Assembly (NCBI RefSeq): GCF_000155595.1
Contig: NZ_DS989904.1
Span: 752,477-816,476, forward strand
DNA from: Synechococcus sp. PCC 7335
Lineage (GTDB): Bacteria; Cyanobacteriota; Cyanobacteriia; Phormidesmidales; Phormidesmidaceae
Direction of reading: 5' to 3'
DNA: 64,000 bases
Positions 54,813 through 63,350 of this stretch are shown piece after piece (the first letter of the stretch is position 1; each line of letters begins with the position of its first letter). The notes under the pieces are model-generated. The model saw only the letters and a list, made by a program, of their open reading frames with translations. It was not told the DNA's origin and searched no databases. Position numbers and translations under genes: made by a program.

Positions 54813-55688
54813 TCAGCAGGGCGTATTGAAGTTAGGGCATTCAATGCCTTCCGGTAAAGATATTGGCGAGCCAGTAAGGGGCCAGTCGTTTGCTTCAGCA
54901 ATAGATTCTAGGTTTTGAATACGGTTTTTCGTTAGAGGATGGGTGTGTTGCCATTCGGCAACAGGACTAAAGATCCCTAAATCGAATTCCTCTGACTGGA
55001 GACGTTTGAAAAAGTCTAGGCTATGCCCCCCATGGTCATAGCGAGCCATCATCAACGCGATCGCATATTCGTCAGCCGTAGTCTCTTGGGTTCTACTATG
55101 ACCCTGTTCTGTCAAATTCAATACATTAGGAACCAGTACAGAGGTCGGTCCTTGTCCTAACCCCAACAGGCCACTAACAGTCAGCAATACGAGCGATCGC
55201 CCTAGCGCATTGAGCGGATCGCGGTTATGCAAGTGACCCAACTCGTGGGCCAAGACAAACGCTAGTTCGTTTTCACTTTCCACTTCAGCAAGCAGACCTT
55301 CGGTCACAATCAAATAGCTGCCCGCTGTGACCATTGCATTTTCTTCAGGCGTATCTAGGATACTGATCTTGACCGGCGGGTAATCAACGGCGGCTATTCC
55401 CGTTTGCGATAGATTGTTTTGAAGCGAGCTGGTTAAATCATGCAAATACTCTAGCCGACTATCGCCAGCGGCTATTCTATCAGGCAAAGAGCTGACTAAG
55501 CTTGCCCCAATTTTTTCCTCTGTTTCAGGGCCGATTCGTTTGACTAGCTGGCCAGCTATTAGACCTAGCACAACATAGATAACAACACCCGCCAACGTCA
55601 CCGTTCCAAGCAAATGCGCTAGATTCACTAAGGGATGAATCGGCGTAACGTTGACCTCTTCGGTAATTTCTTTGGGGACAAACTTCAT
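54813..55688 (-). CDS. M48-family membrane metalloprotease
   Basis: 291 residues from ATG 55688. A membrane helix (about residues 20-45), then a peptidase M48 domain with zinc motif LAFVLAHELGHLHNRDPL and the downstream Glu in TQETTADEYAIALMMARY; a C-terminal EWQHTHPLTKNRIQNL matches M48. Last gene of a run with two YbjQ-like genes (21 bases after the first). Membrane protein quality control is the likely role. Confidence 0.88.
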   Translation of the reverse strand: MKFVPKEITEEVNVTPIHPLVNLAHLLGTVTLAGVVIYVVLGLIAGQLVKRIGPETEEKIGASLVSSLPDRIAAGDSRLEYLHDLTSSLQNNLSQTGIAAVDYPPVKISILDTPEENAMVTAGSYLIVTEGLLAEVESENELAFVLAHELGHLHNRDPLNALGRSLVLLTVSGLLGLGQGPTSVLVPNVLNLTEQGHSRTQETTADEYAIALMMARYDHGGHSLDFFKRLQSEEFDLGIFSPVAEWQHTHPLTKNRIQNLESIAEANDWPLTGSPISLPEGIECPNFNTPC

Positions 55689-55709
55689 GGAGGCTACTAT
55701 CAAATATCC

Positions 55710-56153
55710 CTATCGAATCGCCGTTCCGTAGACCAGAATTTCGACTGCGGAAAGGCCCTGGTCGCGTGACTTTCCTCCAATGCTAGAGGTTTCAAAGCGA
55801 ACGTTAACAATTTGAGAGGCACCCCATTCAATCGCATCTTCTTTCATCCGCAGCAAGGCTTCTCTTCGACCGCGATCTACTAGGCTTTCGTAAACGACTA
55901 CTCGACCACCTACTAGATTACGCAAACCCGCAGAAATCGTTTTGAAATAGTCATTGGCCACGACAACGCTGCCTACAAACAGCTGAGCATCGTGAGCATA
56001 TGGCAAATCTTGCTTAGCACCGACATTAATCATCGGAACGTGAAGCGTTGCTTTCTCTCTAGCTTTGATAGACGCGTAGTGTTTGGCTTCGAAATGTCGA
56101 CCTGCAAAAAAGCCAACACCTACTAAGATCAACAGAATTAACAGCTGCTCCAT
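55710..56153 (-). CDS. YbjQ/UPF0145-like protein with N-terminal membrane anchor
   Basis: 147 residues from ATG 56153 (a TTG 12 bases upstream is in frame). A membrane helix (EQLLILLILVGVGFFAGRHFEA) precedes a UPF0145 domain: GSVVVANDYFKTISAGLRNLVGGRVVVYESLVDRGRREALLRMKEDAIEWGASQIVNVRFETSSI. That domain was once called heavy-metal-binding; its function is unclear. Between YbjQ and M48 on the same strand. Confidence 0.82.
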   Translation of the reverse strand: MEQLLILLILVGVGFFAGRHFEAKHYASIKAREKATLHVPMINVGAKQDLPYAHDAQLFVGSVVVANDYFKTISAGLRNLVGGRVVVYESLVDRGRREALLRMKEDAIEWGASQIVNVRFETSSIGGKSRDQGLSAVEILVYGTAIR

Positions 56154-56238
56154 GGTTTTCCTCAACAGTGACAGTTAGCTTGATCAGTACTCCCGAATCG
56201 TCGCTCGTTAACTAGTCGGCCACCCTAGTCATCCCATC

Positions 56239-56562
56239 CTATCTGACTTTAACAGCAGTGCCATAGGCAAACAGCTCGGCTGCACCCGGCGCAATAGAAG
56301 AGGTGGCAAAGCGAATGTTGACGACTGCGTTAGCCCCTAGCTGTTCGGCTTGCATCGCCATTCGCTCAATTGATTCTCTCCGAGATTCTTGAAGAAGCTC
56401 AGTGTAACCTTTGAGTTCGCCACCGACGATATTCTTGAAGCCGGCAAGGATATCTTTTCCAACGTGCTTAGCGCGAATAGTGCTGCCTTGAACTAGGCCA
56501 TAGTGCTCGACAATTTCTCTGCCGGGAACGCCTTCTAAGGTGGTAAGAGTAAGATTATTCAT
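56239..56562 (-). CDS. YbjQ/UPF0145 protein
   Basis: 107 residues, the soluble UPF0145 pentamer-forming fold: GREIVEHYGLVQGSTIRAKHVGKDILAGFKNIVGGELKGYTELLQESRRES, then GANAVVNIRFATSSIAPGAAELFAYGTAV. ATG at 56562. It is a paralogue of the membrane-anchored gene 86 bases downstream, so a soluble-anchored pair precedes the protease. Confidence 0.88.
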   Translation of the reverse strand: MNNLTLTTLEGVPGREIVEHYGLVQGSTIRAKHVGKDILAGFKNIVGGELKGYTELLQESRRESIERMAMQAEQLGANAVVNIRFATSSIAPGAAELFAYGTAVKVR

Positions 56563-56797
56563 TTGATAGAGTCTCTAAAGCTTGGATATTTTCGGTTTGG
56601 ATGCTAGTTTCGTCTACTAAGCTGCCTAATTTAAGTTAGACCAACTTGACGCCACTTACTAAACATCAACATGACAAGTCAATATGTCGGATGGTGCCCA
56701 ATTTCATAACATGAGTTGGCAAGTATTGGCTAATGAGCCGCCGCACCTGTTTGAACTTTCTAGACAGATTCTAGATAGAATCCTGGGCCTGGGCAGT

Positions 56798-57742
56798 CTA
56801 GGCTTTGAGATGAGTATTAAAGAAAGCAATGGTCTTCTCCCAGGCATCTTCCGCCGCGGCCGCGTCGTAATTTTGGCCAGAGGGGTTAGCAAAAGCATGT
56901 CCCACATTGGGGTATAGCGTGATCTCAGCAGTCTGGCCAGTGGTCTCTAGTACAGATTCAAAGGTTCGCACGTCACTAATAGGAATCGAGCTATCTTCTT
57001 CGCCGAAAAAGCCAATAATCGGCACCTCTAGTCCGTCAAGTGCTTCGGGCTCTAGAATTAGCTGCCCGTAGTAGATAGCCAAGGCATCTAGATCAGACGA
57101 AAGCAAAAGCCCAGTACGTAAAGACCAGGTGCCACCAAAGCACCAGCCAATAGAGCCAATTTTAGGCGCATTAAGCTCAGTTTCTAGAAAATTGGCCGCT
57201 TGAAGAATATTATTTTGAGCCCGCTCTGGATTGTCCATCACAGCGCGCAGCAGCTGCCGGGCAGAGCTAGGATCTGTGGCAACTTGGCCGTCGTATAAGT
57301 CCAGTGCTAAAACGGTGTAGCCTTCACCTGCGAGCCGACGAGTCATTGCCTCAATATTTTGATTGAGCCCCCACCACTCATGGATGCTAAGGATAGCGGG
57401 AAGTGTATCGCTATTAGGATTTGATGGCTGAGCTAGATAGCCAGTAACGGGCTGTCCTTCGATGGTGGCGTAGGTAATGGCTTGACCGGTGACCAAGACA
57501 GAGGGTTTGGCGATCGCAATCGGTGTGGCAGTAGGTTTATCGCCTTCATGTTCGGCGGCAAGACGTTCGGTGGCAAGCTGTTCTGTAGTAGGTTGGCCGC
57601 TAGCACCGCTTGACTGAATGGCCGGATTGGATCCACAGGCTTGAAAGAGAAAGGGGATAGAGAGGATCACTGCCAGCAGCCAGCTCCCCAAGTTCTTAAC
57701 AATAGGCCTGCTCGGAGATCTTCTCCCTTTAGTGCCTCTCAT
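56798..57742 (-). CDS. Dienelactone hydrolase-family lipoprotein
   Basis: 314 residues. Basic N-terminus then lipobox FLFQACGS (Cys about residue 36), a Thr/Ala-rich spacer with short repeats, and an alpha/beta hydrolase domain with the DLH triad: Cys in GSIGWCFGGTWSLRTG, Asp in FFGEEDSSIPI and His in YPNVGHAFANP. Probably an exported esterase; substrate unknown. ATG at 57742. Confidence 0.85.
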   Translation of the reverse strand: MRGTKGRRSPSRPIVKNLGSWLLAVILSIPFLFQACGSNPAIQSSGASGQPTTEQLATERLAAEHEGDKPTATPIAIAKPSVLVTGQAITYATIEGQPVTGYLAQPSNPNSDTLPAILSIHEWWGLNQNIEAMTRRLAGEGYTVLALDLYDGQVATDPSSARQLLRAVMDNPERAQNNILQAANFLETELNAPKIGSIGWCFGGTWSLRTGLLLSSDLDALAIYYGQLILEPEALDGLEVPIIGFFGEEDSSIPISDVRTFESVLETTGQTAEITLYPNVGHAFANPSGQNYDAAAAEDAWEKTIAFFNTHLKA

Positions 57743-57770
57743 CTGCTCGCCGACAAACGCAACCTCTCAA

Positions 57771-58472
57771 TCATGCTGGTTCAGGCACGGGGGAAAGCCA
57801 ATTGTTTAAAAAAGTTTCCAACCAAGACTCTACGCTTTGGCTGTGGCGGTAATGGTTATCTATCTGCTGCTGTTTGGTTTGAGTGTTTGGAGCACCAATC
57901 AGGTCCGCGCCGTTTGTACTCCAAAAATCAACCATATCAGCAGTCATTTCTGGATGAAATTGAAGACCATAGGCGCGATCGCCCCATCGAAAGGCCTGAT
58001 GAGGGAAATTATCACCCGTTGCTAGCAATATTGCGCCATCAGGTAGGTTGAAGCCTTCTTTATGCCACTGATAGATCATCATTTTTTCGGGGAACTGTGA
58101 TCGCCCTACCTCAGTTGCATAAATTGGATAGTAGCCTATCTCTTCTACCGCCTCCCTATGAGGTCCAACCTCTGCCCCTAAAACCTTAGCTAGCAACTGC
58201 GCTCCTAAACAGATTCCTAAGTACGGCAGCTCCGCCGCAAGCACCTGTCGGATCAATTCTATTTCCTGATGCAAAAAGGCCTCATTGTCATTAACGCTCA
58301 TCGGCCCCCCAAACACCAATACGCCCGCGTAGTCATCAAGGTCACTAGGTAGCGGATCGCCTAGAATCGGCGCACAAATATCAAGCTGATAGCCCATTAG
58401 CTCCAGCTTGTGGCCTATTAACCCGGGTATGCTCGTCTCTTTATGGATAAGGGTCAGAATCTTTCGTTGCAT
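57771..58472 (-). CDS. Class I glutamine amidotransferase-like protein
   Basis: 233 residues. Catalytic Cys in LPYLGICLGAQLLAKVLGAEVG (about residue 88) and His/Glu in YGLQFHPEMTADM. GGPMSVND is the oxyanion region. Similar to stand-alone GMP synthase-like amidotransferases with unknown acceptors. ATG at 58472; a GTG lies immediately before it. Confidence 0.85.
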   Translation of the reverse strand: MQRKILTLIHKETSIPGLIGHKLELMGYQLDICAPILGDPLPSDLDDYAGVLVFGGPMSVNDNEAFLHQEIELIRQVLAAELPYLGICLGAQLLAKVLGAEVGPHREAVEEIGYYPIYATEVGRSQFPEKMMIYQWHKEGFNLPDGAILLATGDNFPHQAFRWGDRAYGLQFHPEMTADMVDFWSTNGADLIGAPNTQTKQQQIDNHYRHSQSVESWLETFLNNWLSPVPEPA

Positions 58473-58524
58473 CACTCAAGCAATTCATAAGCTCAAATCA
58501 TACAATAGGCCGCATCCGATGAGA

Positions 58525-58824
58525 CTAAACATCTTCAGCAGGGGGGTCTTCATTGTTGATAGAAGAATTTCCAGAAGATTCGTAAAGCGCATTTAGCTGA
58601 TCTCTCGCATCTTTAATAGAGATAGAGCGCATCACTAGTAATGGCTCATTGATCACGTCGCCACTATCGTTAAGTAATTCAGGGTGAGGAACCGGACGGT
58701 CAGATTTTACTGTCTGCATAGGCTGACGCACTTCGGTGCCCAACCTAACCATATTACGAATCATGTTAGAAACGGCGAGAACCGCTAAAACAGTGAAAGC
58801 AAGAACGTATAGCAGGTGGAGCAT
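58525..58824 (-). CDS. DUF2973 membrane protein
   Basis: 99 residues: MLHLLYVLAFTVLAVLAVSNMIRN is the single N-terminal helix typical of DUF2973, then a polar cytoplasmic tail (PVPHPELLNDSGDVINEPLL) and an acidic end. A DUF2605 gene is immediately upstream, a conserved cyanobacterial neighbourhood. Function unknown. Confidence 0.85.
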   Translation of the reverse strand: MLHLLYVLAFTVLAVLAVSNMIRNMVRLGTEVRQPMQTVKSDRPVPHPELLNDSGDVINEPLLVMRSISIKDARDQLNALYESSGNSSINNEDPPAEDV

Positions 58825-59009
58825 GGGTCGTAGGAGAAGGGGAGAGGGTTAGGCTGGGCGATCGCTGAAAAGTAATGTGATTCGATGAATGAGCTGTGAG
58901 TGTTTGACTATGTTGCCTTAGCGCTTGTGGCTTGACTCTAAATAGTTTGACTGTAACAGGTTGACTGTAAAGAACTAACTGTAGGCGGTTTGCTAGATGG
59001 CTAGCTCTG

Positions 59010-59363
59010 CTAATTAGCTTGGTCTTGATTGTCTTGGTCCTGATTGGCTTGGTCCCGGCGATAGCGCATGGCCACGCTCCAGCATTCATTGACAAGCTTG
59101 TGCCAAGCCATCACAACTTTCATTTCAATACCTGCCTGTCCATCAGTAATAGAGCAAAGTGTCTGTGATGCACCGACTTGTTGCTGAGCGGATTGGACTC
59201 TAGTAAGGAGGTCTGCCTGTTCCATCGAACTTAAAAAGCTAATGTTTTGTTCTTCAAGCAGGGTAGCTGTCCGACCAAACCAGTGCTGAAAATCATCTAA
59301 AAGCGGTGGGAGAACTGCTTTTAACAATTCAGCATCTTCTGGTGGGACGGACGGTGAAGGCAT
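59010..59363 (-). CDS. DUF2605 protein
   Basis: 117 residues, helical: PEDAELLKAVLPPLLDDFQHWFGRTATLLEEQNISFLSSMEQADLL and MKVVMAWHKLVNECWSVAMRYR match DUF2605. The last 15 residues (DQANQDQDNQDQAN) come from a short tandem repeat in the DNA, so the tail is probably variable. Paired with DUF2973; function unknown. Confidence 0.82.
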   Translation of the reverse strand: MPSPSVPPEDAELLKAVLPPLLDDFQHWFGRTATLLEEQNISFLSSMEQADLLTRVQSAQQQVGASQTLCSITDGQAGIEMKVVMAWHKLVNECWSVAMRYRRDQANQDQDNQDQAN

Positions 59364-59456
59364 AGAAGTACAAAGAGCGGCTAGCAGCTTTCTCTATATT
59401 AGTATGAACTCTCTTGAGTGTTACGACTTTGTTACGATACTAGGGATAGAAAAGGG

Positions 59457-59741
59457 TTATTCATTGGGAGGATTGAGCCGATGAGGTCTGCCGGTATAGT
59501 CAGTAGCCACTGCATCAATTTCGTGTAAAGTTTGCCAGCCAGCGGCCCACAGCAGACGGTTCTTCAGAACTTTAGCGTTGATCCATAAACGAACGCTAGG
59601 ATCGCAAGCGGCCGCAAGTTCAGCAAAGACGAGAGTGTCTTGGTTCTTGCGGTTGACGACATGAAAGTGACGCCAGCCAAGGGTTTTCTGCTGAGCAGTC
59701 CACTTTGAACCAAGCAGGTGGGGAAATTTTTGTTTGGGCAC
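59457..59741 (-). CDS. TIGR02450-type Trp-rich small protein
   Basis: 94 residues, GTG start at 59741. LLGSKWTAQQKTLGWRHFHVVNRKN and AKVLKNRLLWAAGWQTLHEI are the Trp-rich blocks of this family, found mainly in cyanobacteria and some proteobacteria. Function unknown. Convergent pair on the left, divergent from the ABC operon on the right. Confidence 0.8.
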   Translation of the reverse strand: MPKQKFPHLLGSKWTAQQKTLGWRHFHVVNRKNQDTLVFAELAAACDPSVRLWINAKVLKNRLLWAAGWQTLHEIDAVATDYTGRPHRLNPPNE

Positions 59742-59855
59742 AGCAGATAGGGTTGAAGAAGTGGTTGACCGAGGCGGTTGGTTTAAGCAGGTAGGTGCTA
59801 ATATGCCTTTTCTATGAAGTATCTGTATCTAGTTTAGAACGGTTGAGATGCATCG

Positions 59856-60905
59856 ATGATTGAGGTAGAGAAGCTAAGCAAGGCATACGGATCTACGCTG
59901 GCAATCAAGGATGTGACCTTTGAAGTAGCGCCAGGTGAGATTCTAGGCTTTTTGGGCCCTAATGGCGCGGGCAAGACAACGACCATGCGAATTCTAACCG
60001 GCTATCTGCCAGCGACAGGGGGGACGGCTCGGGTAGCGGGAAAGGATGTTCACACTGAGTCGATGGCGGTACGTCAAAGAATTGGCTATCTACCCGAAGC
60101 ACCACCGCTATATCCGGAGATGACCGTAGAAGGCTTTTTGCATTTCGTAGCGCGAATCAAGGGCATGAGCGCAGGCGATCGCCCCTCTAAAGTCTCCTCT
60201 GCAATCGTTCGCTGCAATCTAGAAGAAAAGCGCCAGGTGATGATTCGTAAGCTATCCAAAGGATTTAAGCAGCGAGTAGGTATTGCCCAGGCAATTGTTC
60301 ACAATCCACCGGTTATTGTCCTTGATGAGCCAACAGTGGGACTAGACCCGAAGCAGATTATCGACGTGCGAAATTTGATCAAGAGCTTAGCCGGCGAGCA
60401 TACGATTATCTTATCGACACATATTTTGCCCGAAGTGAGTATGACGTGCGATCGCATTACCATCATTAACCAAGGCGAAATTATCGCGACCGATAGCCCC
60501 GAACATTTGGTCGAACGGCTAACTGGTAGAGGAGGCTACTGGGTAGAGATAGCCGGAGATATAGACGCAGGGCTAGCGGCGCTGCGTTCAGTACCAGGGG
60601 TAGTAAACGCCGAAATAACTGCGAGCGAAGGGCTAGCGGCTGGGCATTCACGCTTTCAAGTAACGACAGGATCCGAAGATGTAGGAAGTGCGATCGCAGC
60701 TCAAGTCGTCGAGCAAGGTTTGGGGTTGTTTGAACTCACTCGCAACCGGGCGAGCTTAGAAGACGTATTCATCAATCTAACCACCCAAGAGGCTGCGCAG
60801 GCGGAAGAAAGTGCGGAACTAGACATAGAACAAACTACGACGTTTGAAGCTAAGTCGTCTGAAGCTAAGTCGTCTAAAGCAGAGCCAGCGGCTGATACTG
60901 AATAA
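59856..60905 (+). CDS. ABC transporter ATPase (GldA-like)
   Basis: 349 residues. Walker A GPNGAGKTT (about residue 37), signature LSKGFKQRVGIAQ, Walker B VIVLDEPTVGLD, H-loop STHIL. After residue 220 is a C-terminal extension that ends in an acidic tail with a DNA-level 15-base repeat (EAKSSEAKSSKAEP). First gene of a codirectional set of four; the permease starts 13 bases after its stop. Similar operons (GldA/F/G) support gliding in Bacteroidetes; here only the transporter core is implied. Confidence 0.9.
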   Translation: MIEVEKLSKAYGSTLAIKDVTFEVAPGEILGFLGPNGAGKTTTMRILTGYLPATGGTARVAGKDVHTESMAVRQRIGYLPEAPPLYPEMTVEGFLHFVARIKGMSAGDRPSKVSSAIVRCNLEEKRQVMIRKLSKGFKQRVGIAQAIVHNPPVIVLDEPTVGLDPKQIIDVRNLIKSLAGEHTIILSTHILPEVSMTCDRITIINQGEIIATDSPEHLVERLTGRGGYWVEIAGDIDAGLAALRSVPGVVNAEITASEGLAAGHSRFQVTTGSEDVGSAIAAQVVEQGLGLFELTRNRASLEDVFINLTTQEAAQAEESAELDIEQTTTFEAKSSEAKSSKAEPAADTE

Positions 60906-60917
60906 GGAAGCGCCCTC

Positions 60918-61715
60918 ATGAAGACATTTATCGCAAACCTACTAGCGATCTATCAACGAGAGCTACAGAGTTATTTCAAGTCGCCGTTTGCCTATGTTAT
61001 CGCCGTCGTATTTTGGCTCATTGGTGGACTGTTTTTAATTGTCTTACTGCTTTCGCCAGAAGGCATTATCGCCCAGGTCAGTGCGTCCGACCAGCTAGGG
61101 CTAGGACAGACCTACGATGTACCGTATGAGTTTTTAAAGATATACCTCAACCTACTGGGCTCACTATCGATGTTTGTCTTACCCATGCTCTCAATGGGGC
61201 TATATGCCGAAGAACGCAAGCAAGGCACTCTGGAGCTACTAGCGACTTCTCCATTGACTAACTGGGTGGTGGCGCTCGGTAAGCTGCTAGGGGTTGTGAC
61301 GTTCTACAGTGCGATGCTAGTGCCGCTGATGGGACTAGAGCTGATTGCACTTAGCGCTAGCGACCCGGTGTTTCCGCTATCTTTGTTTCTACTAGGACAT
61401 CTCGGACTCTTGCTGTTAGGGGCTAGCACGCTAGCACTGGGCATGTTTATTTCTTCTTTGTCAGACAGTACGGTGCTAGCAGCCGTGATGACATTTGGTG
61501 TCGTTCTGTTGCTATGGGTTGTCGATGCGATCGCGACTGTCCTACCTGGACCGTTTGGCTTATCACTTAGTCATCTCTCACTCTTGACCCATTTCACCGA
61601 CTTTACAGAAGGGGTATTTGATACCAGCGGGCTAATTCTCTTTCTCTCATACAGCGTTTTAGGGCTCTATCTAACTGCGCAATCAATCGATACGCTAAGG
61701 TTCCAACGGTCCTAA
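60918..61715 (+). CDS. ABC transporter permease (GldF-like/ABC-2)
   Basis: 265-residue inner membrane protein, about six helices. Typical ABC-2 features: IYQRELQSYFKSPFAYVIAVVFWLIGG at the start, MLSMGLYAEERKQGTLELLATSPLTNWVVALGKLLG, and long hydrophobic runs. It pairs with the ATPase upstream. ATG at 60918. Confidence 0.9.
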   Translation: MKTFIANLLAIYQRELQSYFKSPFAYVIAVVFWLIGGLFLIVLLLSPEGIIAQVSASDQLGLGQTYDVPYEFLKIYLNLLGSLSMFVLPMLSMGLYAEERKQGTLELLATSPLTNWVVALGKLLGVVTFYSAMLVPLMGLELIALSASDPVFPLSLFLLGHLGLLLLGASTLALGMFISSLSDSTVLAAVMTFGVVLLLWVVDAIATVLPGPFGLSLSHLSLLTHFTDFTEGVFDTSGLILFLSYSVLGLYLTAQSIDTLRFQRS

Positions 61716-61733
61716 TCTTTTTAGTAATCTCTT

Positions 61734-63323
61734 ATGAAAAATCTTCAGGGCTTGCTTAAGTATCTCGTCTGGCCAGGTATTGTGCTGATAACAGCAGGAA
61801 TCGTGGTCGGTCTGCTAAATAGCTGGACGCTGGTTGCCGTATTGCTACTAGTGGTGGGTTTGTTGATGCTAGTAGTTGGCATTACCGCTGGTGACTTTGG
61901 CGTGTTCAAGCTAGGGTTCTGGCAGCGTCGCTCTACTCAAGCTGGCACGAACGCAGCGGTCTCAGTCCTTGCTGTGCTGACAATCTTAGGCTTGATTAAT
62001 TTCATCGGCGCTCGCTATGACAGCCGCATCGATCTAACCGACGGTCAACTGTTGACGCTCTCTCCTGCATCCCAAGAAGTCGTACGAAATCTAGAGACTC
62101 CCACTCAAGTTTTGATCTTTAGCTCGAACGCAGACATAAGAGACCAGCGGCTATTGGAAAACTATCGCCGCTACAACAGCGATCTGAGCTACGAGTATAT
62201 CGATCCTTTTGCCAATCCAGAGCAAGCCCAGGCGCTTGGTGTCACGACAGAAGGCGAAGTATATGTTCAAGCAGAACCGACTACTGAAGGCACTTTAGGG
62301 AATGTCGAAGAGAATGCCGAAGAAACTATCGAAGCAGAGCCCGATAGTCGAGCCCTTCTGGTTCAAACAGTTGACTTGCAAGAACGGCTAAGCGAAAGAC
62401 AGCTAACGAGCAAACTAGCGCAGCTCAGTCAGAATGAATCGCCCACCGCCTATTTTTTACAAGGGCACGATGAGTATGTGATTGATGGTTCGAGGCCTGG
62501 TTTGTTTGAGGCTGCTAGTCGATTGGAAAGTGAAAACTTTACCGTGGCACCGCTAAATCTAGCTGAGACTGACCAAGTGCCAGACGACGCTGATGTGCTC
62601 GTTGTAGCAGGGCCACAGCAGGAACTGTTTGAGACTGAAGTGATCATTGTGCAAGACTATCTAGACTCTGGTGGAAGTCTGCTAGTGATGATCGATCCGC
62701 GAGTGGAGACAGGACTAGAAGCGCTGATGAACCAGTGGGGCGTAGTGCCAGAAGAAACGGTTGTGATCGATACCTCAGGTGGTGGACAGCTAGTCGGGTT
62801 GGGACCAGCAGCGCCTTTGGTCACTGACTATGGCGATCATCCTATTACCGAGCCTTTCGAGCAGGGGCGCTCTTTCTTTCCAGTAGCCAGGCCATTACAG
62901 ATTAGAGAAATCCCAGACATAGAAGGGACTCCTTTGTTATTTACAAACCAAAACAGTCACACGCAGCCGCTAGCTGATGATGACGAACTATCGATCGATC
63001 CTAACCAGCCACCAGCGGGGCCGTTCGCTTTAGGCGTAGCCCTCTTGGGCCCTAACGATGCGCGGATGGTCGTGATTGGCAATTCTAGCTTTGCGACCGA
63101 TGGATTGTTCAACCAGCAGCTCAATGGCGATGTATTTTTGAATGCTGTGAGCTGGCTAAGCAAGGTAGAGAATCCAACGCTGGAGATTCGACCGAAGGAG
63201 GTAACTGACAGACGGTTGAATATGACGGTTCGACAGCAGATTATGCTGACAGTATTAGCGCTGGTCGTCTTGCCGTTAGCTGGGTTAATCGGCGCTGGAT
63301 CGCTATGGCTAAAACGCCGATAG
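61734..63323 (+). CDS. GldG-like auxiliary protein of ABC system
   Basis: 529 residues: two N-terminal helices (about 10-65), a third near 80-97, an extracytoplasmic domain typical of the GldG/ABC-type uncharacterised family (RYDSRIDLTDGQLLTLSPASQEVVRNL, VLIFSSNADIRDQRLLENYRRYNSDLSYEYIDPFANPEQAQALG, then GSLLVMIDPRVETG), and a C-terminal helix with basic end (LWLKRR). It follows the permease by 18 bases. Role as an accessory binding or gating subunit is inferred from family context. Confidence 0.85.
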   Translation: MKNLQGLLKYLVWPGIVLITAGIVVGLLNSWTLVAVLLLVVGLLMLVVGITAGDFGVFKLGFWQRRSTQAGTNAAVSVLAVLTILGLINFIGARYDSRIDLTDGQLLTLSPASQEVVRNLETPTQVLIFSSNADIRDQRLLENYRRYNSDLSYEYIDPFANPEQAQALGVTTEGEVYVQAEPTTEGTLGNVEENAEETIEAEPDSRALLVQTVDLQERLSERQLTSKLAQLSQNESPTAYFLQGHDEYVIDGSRPGLFEAASRLESENFTVAPLNLAETDQVPDDADVLVVAGPQQELFETEVIIVQDYLDSGGSLLVMIDPRVETGLEALMNQWGVVPEETVVIDTSGGGQLVGLGPAAPLVTDYGDHPITEPFEQGRSFFPVARPLQIREIPDIEGTPLLFTNQNSHTQPLADDDELSIDPNQPPAGPFALGVALLGPNDARMVVIGNSSFATDGLFNQQLNGDVFLNAVSWLSKVENPTLEIRPKEVTDRRLNMTVRQQIMLTVLALVVLPLAGLIGAGSLWLKRR

Positions 63324-63350
63324 GAGAGATCGGATTAGGAGAAATGATCT

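Noticed and set aside
56684-56917. Plus-strand frame antisense to the dienelactone hydrolase gene
   Set aside because: The hydrolase frame has a lipobox and catalytic triad; this one has nothing.
58766-59095. Minus-strand 109-residue frame between DUF2973 and DUF2605
   Set aside because: Overlaps both genes and consists of Thr/Ser/Lys-rich repeats from the spacer.
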